Origin: Cryobacterium sp. MLB-32
GTDB taxonomy: Bacteria > Actinomycetota > Actinomycetes > Actinomycetales > Microbacteriaceae
Direction of reading: 5' to 3'
Assembly: GCF_000738085.1 (NCBI RefSeq)
Contig: NZ_JPRS01000097.1
Span: 1-32,486 of the forward strand
DNA length: 32,486 nt
The notes below the pieces were generated by a model, which was not told where the DNA came from, searched no databases, and saw only the letters and a list, made by a program, of their open reading frames with translations. Positions 7,610 through 15,120 of this stretch are shown in pieces. The position numbers and the translations under genes were made by a program. Positions within the stretch are counted from its first letter, which is position 1, and each line of letters opens with the position of its first letter.

Positions 7610-8992
7610 GTGAACGCTCAGCCGTCAGTGTCCGCCGCATCCGCCGATCGTGCCGTCGCCACCTGCCCGTTCCCGCACTCGGCCGCCCCCGAATCGGCGT
7701 CAACCCCCGAATCGGCCGCCCCGCATGCGGACTATGCCCCCTTCGCCATGAACGACCCGTTTCCCTCCTACGCTGCCCTGCGCGAGCACGCTCCGGTCAT
7801 GTACGACGAGCGCATCGACTGCTACGTGGTGTCGCGCTATGAGGATGTGAAGGCCGTCTTCGAGAACTGGGAGACCTTCAGCAGCGAGAACGCGCAGGCT
7901 CCGGTGCGGCCGCGTGGCGAGGTCGCCACCCGCATCATGAACGACGGTGGCTTCACCGCGTATTCGGGACTGTCCGCCCGCATCCCTCCGGAGCACACCC
8001 GCATGCGCGGCATCGTGCAGAAGGAATTCACGCCCCGGCGGTACCGCAAGCTCGAACCCACCATTCGGGAGAACACCGCTCGGCTGCTGCAGCAGATGCT
8101 CGCCCACCCGGATGCCCGCGGCGACTTTCTGACCGATGTGGCGGTCGACATCCCCACGATCACCATCCTTGGGCTGCTCGGCGTGGGACCGGAAATGGTG
8201 CCGACCTACAAGAAATGGTCGGATTCCCGCGCCGCCATGACCTGGGGCAACCTCAGCGACGAGGAACAGATCCCGCACGCGCACAACCTCGTGGACTACT
8301 GGAACGAGTGCCTGCGCCTGGTCTCCGCTGCTCATGAAGCCCTCGCCGCTCATGAGGCCCTCGCCGCTCAGAAGGACGCTGCCGACGACGAGGCCGTCGG
8401 CACGGACAACCTCGTGGCCGACCTCGTGCGGGCCCAGCTCGCCGGTGCGGAGATCTCCGACCACGAGATCGCATCGGTCTGCTACAGCCTGCTGTTCGCC
8501 GGACACGAGACCACCACCACGCTGATCTCGAACACCATCCGGGTGCTGCTCAGCCACGCCGAGCAGTGGCAGCAGCTCGTCGACGACCCGAGCCTGATCC
8601 CCGCCGCGATCGATGAGACCCTGCGCTACAGCCCGTCGATCGTCGGCTGGCGGCGCAAGGCGCTCGTCGATGCCGAGATCGCCGGCACCCGGATTCCCCG
8701 CGGCGCCAACCTGCTGCTGCTGATGGGCTCGGCCAACCGCGACGCCGCCGTGTTCGAGGAGCCCGAAGTGTTCGACCTGAGCCGGCCCAATGCCCGCAAC
8801 CACCTGTCCTTCGGCTTCGGCATCCACTACTGCCTGGGCAACCTGCTCGCGAAGATGCAGGACAAGATCGTGGTCGAAGAGACCATCAGGGCGGCGCCCC
8901 ACCTGCGCATCATCACCCCCGAAAAGATCACTTTCGGCGACAATCTATCGTTCCGGGCGCCGACGTCGGTGCCCGTCACCTGGGAGGCCTGA
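7610..8992 (+). CDS. creJ: Cytochrome P450, CreJ-like (aryl-phosphate methyl hydroxylase)
   Basis: A 460-residue soluble bacterial P450. The I-helix oxygen-binding motif AGHETTTT starts at A297, the K-helix ExxR is E336-T-L-R339, and the haem loop FGFGIHYCLG has Cys408 as axial ligand. GTG 7610 is preferred to an upstream ATG (7562) because AAGGAG (7599-7604) fits the GTG and the upstream stretch carries the probable operator. By position and partners it corresponds to CreJ, which in C. glutamicum oxidises the methyl group of 4-methylphenyl phosphate rather than free cresol. Electrons would come from the ferredoxin and reductase encoded downstream. An 18-bp in-frame duplication (AAHEAL twice) occurs at residues about 240-251. 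Confidence 0.85.
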   Translation: MNAQPSVSAASADRAVATCPFPHSAAPESASTPESAAPHADYAPFAMNDPFPSYAALREHAPVMYDERIDCYVVSRYEDVKAVFENWETFSSENAQAPVRPRGEVATRIMNDGGFTAYSGLSARIPPEHTRMRGIVQKEFTPRRYRKLEPTIRENTARLLQQMLAHPDARGDFLTDVAVDIPTITILGLLGVGPEMVPTYKKWSDSRAAMTWGNLSDEEQIPHAHNLVDYWNECLRLVSAAHEALAAHEALAAQKDAADDEAVGTDNLVADLVRAQLAGAEISDHEIASVCYSLLFAGHETTTTLISNTIRVLLSHAEQWQQLVDDPSLIPAAIDETLRYSPSIVGWRRKALVDAEIAGTRIPRGANLLLLMGSANRDAAVFEEPEVFDLSRPNARNHLSFGFGIHYCLGNLLAKMQDKIVVEETIRAAPHLRIITPEKITFGDNLSFRAPTSVPVTWEA

Positions 8993-8994
8993 CC

Positions 8995-10086
8995 ATGACC
9001 CACCACCCCTTCATCCAGTTCTTCGACGGCGGCGATGCCCCCGACCATGACCTGCTCGGTGGCAAGTGCGCCTCGCTCGTGGCCCTCACCGCGGCCGGGA
9101 TGCCGGTTCCCCCGGGCTTCGCCATCACCACCGCCGCCTACGACGCCTTCATCGAGGAGGCGGGCATCGCCGCCGACATCCACACGCTGCTGACCGGCCT
9201 CGACGCCGACGACATCGCCGAGGTCGACCGGGTCTCGGCGCAGCTTCGCCGCGAGATCACCTCGCGTGCGGTGCCGCCCGCACTGCGCACCATCACCACG
9301 GATGCCTACAACGCCCTGCAGGCGCGCTTCCCCGCGCCGGTCCCGGTGGCGGTTCGCTCCTCGGCCACCGCGGAAGACCTGCCCGACGCGAGCTTCGCCG
9401 GCCAGCAAGACACCTACCTCTGGCTCTGCGGCCTCGACGACGTCACCGAGCACATCCGTCGCTGCTGGGCGTCGCTCTACACCTCGCGCGCCATCATCTA
9501 CCGGCTGAAGAACAACATCCCCAACGAGGGACTCTCCATGGCCGTCGCCGTGCAGAAGATGGTCAATGCCCGCGTGGCCGGCGTCGCCATCACCATGGAC
9601 CCGAACACGGGCGACCGATCCAAGATCGTGATCGAGGCCTCCTATGGCCTCGGCGAACTCGTGGTGTCGGGCCTCGTCACCCCCGACAACGTGATGGTCG
9701 ACAAGGTCATGCTCATGGTCGTGCGGCAGAACCTCGGGGACAAGCACGCGGAACTCGTGCCCGACCTCGAGAGCAAGTCGCTCGTCGAGCTCGAGGTGTC
9801 CGCCGATCGCCGGGCCCAGCGCTGCCTGACGGATGTCGAGATCACCGCGATCGCGGCCATCGCCAAGAAGGCCGAAAAGCACTTCAGGGCCCCACAGGAC
9901 ATTGAGTGGGCGCTGGACCGCGATCTGCCCGACGGCGAGAACCTGCTGCTGCTGCAGTCCCGCCCCGAGACGGTGCACTCCGCTGCGGCCGCAACCGGCG
10001 CAGTGCCCGCGGTACCCACGACGACCTCCGGATTCGGCATCGAGAGCATCACCCGCTCACTCATGACGCAGGCCGGCAAGTCCTAG
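8995..10086 (+). CDS. creI: CreI-like ATP-binding subunit of an aryl-phosphate synthase (PPDK/PEP-synthase N-terminal domain)
   Basis: 363 residues equivalent to only the ATP-grasp N-terminal domain of PEP synthase/PPDK. Visible are LLGGKCASL with K24, GMPVPPGFAIT (35-45), VAVRSSATAEDLPDASFAGQ (118-137), MVNARVAGVAITMDP (189-203), EASYGLGELVVSG (214-226) and the closing DIEWAL...LLLQSRPET. No phosphohistidine or PEP-binding domain follows; the phosphohistidine domain is on the next gene. Together they should use ATP to phosphorylate a phenol, giving an aryl phosphate plus AMP and phosphate. It starts 2 nt after the P450 stop. The H/I naming follows gene order in the C. glutamicum cluster as I remember it, so the letter is less certain than the function. 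Confidence 0.8.
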   Translation: MTHHPFIQFFDGGDAPDHDLLGGKCASLVALTAAGMPVPPGFAITTAAYDAFIEEAGIAADIHTLLTGLDADDIAEVDRVSAQLRREITSRAVPPALRTITTDAYNALQARFPAPVPVAVRSSATAEDLPDASFAGQQDTYLWLCGLDDVTEHIRRCWASLYTSRAIIYRLKNNIPNEGLSMAVAVQKMVNARVAGVAITMDPNTGDRSKIVIEASYGLGELVVSGLVTPDNVMVDKVMLMVVRQNLGDKHAELVPDLESKSLVELEVSADRRAQRCLTDVEITAIAAIAKKAEKHFRAPQDIEWALDRDLPDGENLLLLQSRPETVHSAAAATGAVPAVPTTTSGFGIESITRSLMTQAGKS

Positions 10087-10183
10087 TCCTCTTCTGCACA
10101 CTCTTCTCCACCCACGCTCCACCTCGTTGTGAACCCGCCCCTCATCAGCCACCCCGTCACACCTCACAGAACGGTTGCCCCCG

Positions 10184-12073
10184 ATGACAGAGAAGTCATT
10201 TCCCAGCCCCTACGACCAGAGCCCCGCCGCCGCCGCCGAGGGCTGGAAGGACCTCTACGCCTACAACCTGGTCTTCCAGGACAGCCAGCGCGAGGTCGAA
10301 GAAGCCAAGTTCTGGTTTTGCGACAGCCAGCACTGGCCCACCGTCACCAAGCCCTTCGAAACGATCGGCTTCGAATTCGCCGTGTCATGCCTCGGCCAGT
10401 ACAACTCCCGCCACCTGCTCATCCCACCGGCGAACGGCATCGAGTTCCGCATCCACAACGGCTACGTCTTCATGTCCCCGGTGGGCGTGCCCGAGTCCGA
10501 GATCGCGGCCCGCGTTCCGCAGTTCATGGAGCGTGCCGGACACTACTTCGCGAACTGGGAGACCCTGCTCGACCAGTGGAAGGGCAAGATCCGCGGCACC
10601 ATCGACGAGCTGAACGAGCTGTCCTTCACGGCGCTGCCCGACGCGGTGCCCCTCGACGACGTGCTCAGCGGCAAGGGCACCGGTCCGAACAACGAGCTGC
10701 TCGGCAACTTCGACAAGCTCATCTCTCTCACCTACCGCGCCTGGCAGTACCACTTCGAGTTCCTCAACCTCGGTTACGTGGCCTACCTCGACTTCTTCAG
10801 CTTCTGCAAGGAGGTCTTCCCCGGAATCCCCGACCAGGCCGTCGCCAAAATGGTGCAGGGCGTTGACATGGAGCTGTTCCGCCCCGACGACGAACTCAAG
10901 TCGCTCGCCAAGCTCGCCCTCGAGCTGGGCCTCGAAGGACACTTCTACGACACGACGAATCCCGAAGCCACTCTGGCCGCGATCACGGGCTCGGCCACGG
11001 GGGCCGCCTGGCTCGCCGCCTGGACCGCCGCACAGGACCCGTGGTTCAACTTCACGGTGGGCAACGGCTTCTACGCACACGACAAGTACTGGATCGACCA
11101 CCTCGAGCTCCCCCTCGGCTACATCAGCGACTACATCGTGCGCCTGCAGAAGGGCCACACCATCGATCGCCCGGTGGCCGAGCTCGTGGCCGAGCGCGAT
11201 CGCATCACCGAGGAGTATTCGGAGCTGCTGAGCCCCGAGCAGCTCGCCTCCTTCGAGGGCAAGCTCGGCCTGGCCCGCCAGGTGTACCCCTACGTGGAAA
11301 ACCACAACTTCTACATCGAGCACTGGACCATGGGGGTGTTCTGGCGCAAGGCACGGGAACTCTCGTCCATGCTGCACGAGGCCGGGTTCTGGCCCGAGGC
11401 GAACGACATGTTCTACCTCCGCCGTGACGAGGTGCGCGAGACCCTCTTCGACTACGTCACGGGCTGGGGCGTCGGTGCCCCGTCGATCGGCCCACGGTAC
11501 TGGCCCGGCGAGGTGGCCCGTCGCCGCGTGATCGTGGACGCGCTCGCCGAGGTGCGACCGCAGCCGGCCCTCAACACACCCCCCGCCGTGATCACCGAGC
11601 CCTTCACCCTGATGCTCTGGGGGATCACCAGCGACCAGATCAAGAACTGGCTCGGCGACTCGGATGCCCCGGAGGGCGAATTCCGCGGCATGGCAGCCTC
11701 GAGCGGGGTCGCCGAAGGGCCGGCCCGGGTGATCAGCAGTTCCGACCAGCTGTCCGAGGTGCAGGAGGGCGACATTCTTGTCGCCCCCGTCACCGCTCCG
11801 AGCTGGGGCCCGATCTTCGGCAAGATCCGTGCCACGGTCACCGACATCGGCGGCATGATGAGCCACGCGGCCATCGTCTGTCGGGAGTACGGCATGCCCG
11901 CCGTCACGGGAACCGGAACGGCGTCGGCCCAGATCGTGACGGGGCAGTGGCTGCGCGTCGACGGCAACAACGGCACCGTCACCATCGTGGAAGACCACGT
12001 GCACGACCTCACGCTGGCCCCCGCCGCCGCGAGCCAGCTCGACAACGCCATCCTCGAAGGCAGCCATGCCTGA
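10184..12073 (+). CDS. creH: CreH-like subunit: substrate-binding region plus phosphohistidine domain
   Basis: 629 residues. The last 90 or so are the swivelling phosphohistidine domain of PEP-utilising enzymes, with TDIGGMMSHAAIVCREYGMP placing the catalytic histidine at about H561. The long N-terminal part (1 to about 480) is soluble, rich in aromatic residues and largely helical-looking. It is not the PEP/pyruvate barrel, so it is the likely phenol-binding region. With the preceding ATP-grasp subunit this reproduces, on two chains, the three-part layout of rifampin phosphotransferase. ATG 10184 is preferred to an in-frame TTG three codons earlier. The gene begins after a 97-nt gap, the only sizeable one in the operon, and overlaps the SDR gene by 8 nt. 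Confidence 0.8.
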   Translation: MTEKSFPSPYDQSPAAAAEGWKDLYAYNLVFQDSQREVEEAKFWFCDSQHWPTVTKPFETIGFEFAVSCLGQYNSRHLLIPPANGIEFRIHNGYVFMSPVGVPESEIAARVPQFMERAGHYFANWETLLDQWKGKIRGTIDELNELSFTALPDAVPLDDVLSGKGTGPNNELLGNFDKLISLTYRAWQYHFEFLNLGYVAYLDFFSFCKEVFPGIPDQAVAKMVQGVDMELFRPDDELKSLAKLALELGLEGHFYDTTNPEATLAAITGSATGAAWLAAWTAAQDPWFNFTVGNGFYAHDKYWIDHLELPLGYISDYIVRLQKGHTIDRPVAELVAERDRITEEYSELLSPEQLASFEGKLGLARQVYPYVENHNFYIEHWTMGVFWRKARELSSMLHEAGFWPEANDMFYLRRDEVRETLFDYVTGWGVGAPSIGPRYWPGEVARRRVIVDALAEVRPQPALNTPPAVITEPFTLMLWGITSDQIKNWLGDSDAPEGEFRGMAASSGVAEGPARVISSSDQLSEVQEGDILVAPVTAPSWGPIFGKIRATVTDIGGMMSHAAIVCREYGMPAVTGTGTASAQIVTGQWLRVDGNNGTVTIVEDHVHDLTLAPAAASQLDNAILEGSHA

Positions 12074-12847
12074 GTCGGGCACGGCCGCAGTCCCCAGAAC
12101 GGTGCTGATCACCGGCGCCGCCGGTGGCCTGGGCCGTGCCTTCGCCCTGGGCTTCGCTGCCCAGGGCGACCGGGTGGTGTGCGCCGACGTGAACCACGAC
12201 GGCGCGCAGCACACGGTCGACCTGATCGAGGCCGAGGGCGGCGTCGCCCTGGCGATCGCCGTCAACGTGACCTCTCTCGAATCGGTGACGGCCATGGCGA
12301 CGGCGGCGGCCCGCTGGTCGGGCGGGTCGGGTTCGCCCGCCGAACGGATCGACGTGGTCATCAACAACGCCGCCATCTACGCCACCGTCACCCGGGCCCC
12401 GTTCACCGAGCTCGACCCGGACGAGTGGGACCGCGTGATGGCCGTGAACCTCAAGGGGCCGTGGCTGGTCACGCGGGCCTGCTCACCGTTCCTGCCCGAC
12501 GGGGGAAAGATCATCAATCTCTCGTCCGCCACGGTGATGAGCGGTTCCGCGCACTGGGCACACTACGTGGCCTCGAAGGGCGGCGTGATCGCGCTCACCC
12601 GGGTGCTCGCCAAGGAACTCGGCGACCGCAACATCACCGTCAACGCGATCGCCCCCGGGTTCACCCTCACCGAGGCGAGCTATGGGCTCATGGACGGCGC
12701 CGAGAGCTATGGCGTTGACCGTGGAGCCTCAAGCGTGCCAGCGAGCCGGAAGACATCGTGGGGGCGGCCCTGTTCCTGGCCGGCCCCGGAAGCAACTACA
12801 TCACCGGCCAGACCCTCGTGGTCGACGGTGGCCGTCAATTCATCTAG
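12066..12847 (+). pseudogene. creG: CreG-like short-chain dehydrogenase, frameshifted near 12728
   Basis: A classical NAD(P)-dependent SDR: TGAAGGLG cofactor loop (16-23), D41 after the second strand, NNAA (100-103), Ser about 154 and catalytic Y167-x3-K171. After Ala221 the frame breaks. Adding one C to the CC at 12727-12728 restores LKRASEPEDIVGAALFLAG and a proper SDR ending VVDGGRQFI with TAG at 12845-12847, giving 260 residues, the normal family length. As written, the frame instead runs without a stop straight into the ferredoxin gene. In the cre pathway this enzyme oxidises 4-hydroxybenzyl alcohol to the aldehyde. The break may be a sequencing error (see findings) or a genuine mutation. 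Confidence 0.82.
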
Positions 12848-12878
12848 TCCGAGTCAGAAAAGAAGAGGGGACCAGAAC

Positions 12879-13199
12879 ATGCCCACCGTAACCTTCGTCG
12901 CCCACGACGACAGTGAAGTGACCGTCACCGGATTCGCCGGCGACTCCGTGATGGAGACCGCCGTGCGCAACGGTGTGCCGGGGATCGTCGCCGAATGCGG
13001 TGGCAGTCTCTCGTGCGCCACCTGCCACGTGTTCCTGTGCGCCGACAACGCGGCGGTCTTCCCGTCCCGGGAAGATCTCGAAGACGACATGCTCGACGGC
13101 ACCGCCGTCGACCGAGAGGACAACTCCCGCCTGTCCTGTCAGCTCCGGCTCTCCGGTGATGAGGCCGTGCGCGTGCAGACCCCCGAAACGCAGGTGTGA
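12879..13199 (+). CDS. creF: [2Fe-2S] ferredoxin, CreF-like (putidaredoxin/adrenodoxin type)
   Basis: A 106-residue ferredoxin with the vertebrate/putidaredoxin-type cluster ligands C40-x5-C46-x2-C49 and C87 (ECGGSLSCATCH and SRLSCQL). The acidic patch FPSREDLEDDMLDG next to the cluster is where this class docks with its reductase and P450. It carries electrons from the following reductase to the P450 at the head of the operon. AAGAGGGG lies about 10 nt before the ATG. Because of the upstream frameshift, the raw sequence joins it in frame to the SDR. The independent ribosome-binding site and a typical ferredoxin N-terminus (MPTVTFV) argue that it is a separate protein. Confidence 0.93.
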   Translation: MPTVTFVAHDDSEVTVTGFAGDSVMETAVRNGVPGIVAECGGSLSCATCHVFLCADNAAVFPSREDLEDDMLDGTAVDREDNSRLSCQLRLSGDEAVRVQTPETQV

Positions 13200-13201
13200 C
13201 C

Positions 13202-14479
13202 ATGTCGGATTCCGGCACCCTCATCATCGGAAACTGCCAGGCCGGGGTGCAGCTCGCCTCGACCCTGCGGGAGCTCGGGGACACCAACCCGATCGTGCTC
13301 GTGGGCGAGGAACCGCACGCCCCCTACCAACGCCCACCGCTGTCGAAGGCCTTCCTCAAGGGCGAGGCTACCGCCGACTCCCTCACCTTCCGCACCCACG
13401 AGTTCTATCGCGACCACGACATCGAGCTCGTGCCCCGCGAACGCATCGTCTCCCTCACGCGCACCGCGGCCGGTGGGGTGGCCGTCGCCGAATCCGGTCG
13501 TGAATTCCCGTTTGCACGACTGGCCCTCACCACGGGCGCGGTTCCCCGGCAGATCCCCTTCGAGGGCTCCGAGCTGGAGGGCGTGAGCTACCTGCGCACC
13601 GCGACGGATGCCGCCGTGCTCGAGCAGAAACTCCGCGCCGCCGAGAACGTGGTGGTGGTCGGGGGCGGCTTCATCGGCCTCGAAGTGGCCGCGGGAGCCC
13701 GGGCATCCGGTAAGACGGTGACCGTGCTCGAGGCCGCCCCGCGCCTCGTGGGCCGGGCCGTCTCGGAGCAGACCAGCGCGTTCTACCTGCAGGCGCACCG
13801 CCGCCGCGGCACCACCGTGATTCTCGAGGCCCGAGTGGTGCGCTTCACGGGCGAACACGACCGGGTCACCGGGGTGCAGCTTGCCGACGGCGCCGTGATC
13901 CCCGCCGACGTCGTGCTGATCGGCGTCGGCGTGGTGCCGCGCACCGAACTGGCCGAGCAGCTGGGTCTCGCCGTCGACAACGGCATCACCGTCGACGCCC
14001 GGGCCCTCACCTCCGACGGCGTCACCGTCGCCGCGGGCGACTGCGCCAACCTGCCGAATCCCTCGGTGACGCCCGGCGGCATCGACAGGGTGCGGCTCGA
14101 AAGCGTGCAGAACGCGGTCGAGCAGGCCAAGGTGGCCGCGGCCACCCTGCTCGGGCGCGGTGCCGACTACCAGACCGTGCCGTGGTTCTGGAGTGACCAG
14201 GCCGACCTCAAGCTGCAGATCGCCGGACTCTCCGGCGGCCACGACGAGGTGGTGCTGCGCGGCGACCCCGACAGCGAGAAATTCTCGGTGCTCTACTACC
14301 GGGCGGGTGAACTGATCGCCGCGGACTGCGTGAACCGCCCCCTCGATTTCATCGCCGTGCGCGGCGCCCTTCACCACGGCCAGACCGTGCCGCCCGCAGT
14401 CGCCGGCGACACGTCGGTGGCCCTCAAAAAGCTCGTTTCCCCTGCCCCGGCACTCGCCCAGAAAGTACTGACGACATGA
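13202..14479 (+). CDS. creE: NAD(P)H:ferredoxin reductase, CreE-like (FAD-dependent)
   Basis: 425 residues of the putidaredoxin-reductase/rubredoxin-reductase class. The FAD Rossmann loop near the N-terminus is LIIGNCQAGVQLA, a variant of the usual GxGxxG in which the second Gly is Cys. YQRPPLSKAFLKG follows. A second Rossmann fold for NAD(P)H is VVVVGGGFIGLEVAA (about 156-170), and the FAD-binding TVAAGDCAN is at about 277. ATG 13202 is preferred; the GTG at 13196 would overlap the ferredoxin stop. It takes electrons from NAD(P)H and passes them to the ferredoxin encoded 2 nt upstream. The final ATGA overlaps the HD gene. Confidence 0.92.
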   Translation: MSDSGTLIIGNCQAGVQLASTLRELGDTNPIVLVGEEPHAPYQRPPLSKAFLKGEATADSLTFRTHEFYRDHDIELVPRERIVSLTRTAAGGVAVAESGREFPFARLALTTGAVPRQIPFEGSELEGVSYLRTATDAAVLEQKLRAAENVVVVGGGFIGLEVAAGARASGKTVTVLEAAPRLVGRAVSEQTSAFYLQAHRRRGTTVILEARVVRFTGEHDRVTGVQLADGAVIPADVVLIGVGVVPRTELAEQLGLAVDNGITVDARALTSDGVTVAAGDCANLPNPSVTPGGIDRVRLESVQNAVEQAKVAAATLLGRGADYQTVPWFWSDQADLKLQIAGLSGGHDEVVLRGDPDSEKFSVLYYRAGELIAADCVNRPLDFIAVRGALHHGQTVPPAVAGDTSVALKKLVSPAPALAQKVLTT

Positions 14480-15120
14480 CCCTGCAGACGCAACAGCCCG
14501 TCGACACCTCCCCGATCGCGGCATCGCGCCGCGCCGACACCGACCTTGACCCGCTCTGGCGGGCCGTCGTCACCGAGATGCGCACCCGTGGCAACGACAT
14601 CCACATTCCGATCTCGTTCGCCTTCGCGGAACGCCTCTGCGAGGCCTACCCCGAAGCGGATGCCCTCGTGGTGCGGGTCGCCATCCTGTTACACGACACC
14701 GGCTGGGCACGAGTCGACGAGACGAAGATCATCTCGGAGGGCTTCGGCGCCAACTGGCGCCAGGCCCAGATCCGCTTCGAGCACGAGGCCAAAGGGTGCG
14801 ACATCGCTCGCGAGATCCTGCCCGGCCTCGGGTATGACGAGGCGTTCATCACGAAGGTCACGGATATCATCGACGGCCACGACACCCGCCCCGTATCGCA
14901 CTCGATCGAAGACTCCCTGGTGCGCGACGCCGATCGGCTCTGGCGCTTCACCCCGGCCGGCGTGGCACTGGCCTCCGGGTGGTTCCACCAGAGTCCTTCG
15001 TCGTACTGCGGCCGCCTGCGCGCCGATATCGTTCCGGAGCTCATCACGGCGGCCGCGCTCGAGATGGCGCTCGCCGAGCTCGACCGGGCCGAGGCGCTGC
15101 TTCGTACGGACGTGCTCTGA
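14476..15120 (+). CDS. creD: HD-domain phosphohydrolase, CreD-like
   Basis: 214 residues with the metal-binding pattern of HD-domain hydrolases: H43, the H73-D74 doublet in ILLHDTGW, H103 in FEHEAKG, H135-D136 in IDGHDTRP and the terminal aspartate in VRDADRLW (D151/D153). In the cre pathway the corresponding enzyme removes the phosphate from the hydroxylated aryl phosphate, so the phosphate acts as a temporary handle. Both ends overlap neighbours (ATGA with the reductase, TGATG with the aldehyde dehydrogenase), indicating tight translational coupling. Confidence 0.85.
   Translation: MTLQTQQPVDTSPIAASRRADTDLDPLWRAVVTEMRTRGNDIHIPISFAFAERLCEAYPEADALVVRVAILLHDTGWARVDETKIISEGFGANWRQAQIRFEHEAKGCDIAREILPGLGYDEAFITKVTDIIDGHDTRPVSHSIEDSLVRDADRLWRFTPAGVALASGWFHQSPSSYCGRLRADIVPELITAAALEMALAELDRAEALLRTDVL

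Noticed and set aside
10385..12376. Minus-strand open frame of 663 codons opposite creH
   Set aside because: It mirrors the codon bias of the real gene, has no ribosome-binding site or recognisable domain, and runs across two gene boundaries.
12066..13199. A genuine SDR-ferredoxin fusion enzyme
   Set aside because: The linker is the SDR tail read in the wrong frame, and the ferredoxin has its own ribosome-binding site and natural start. A frameshift explains it better.
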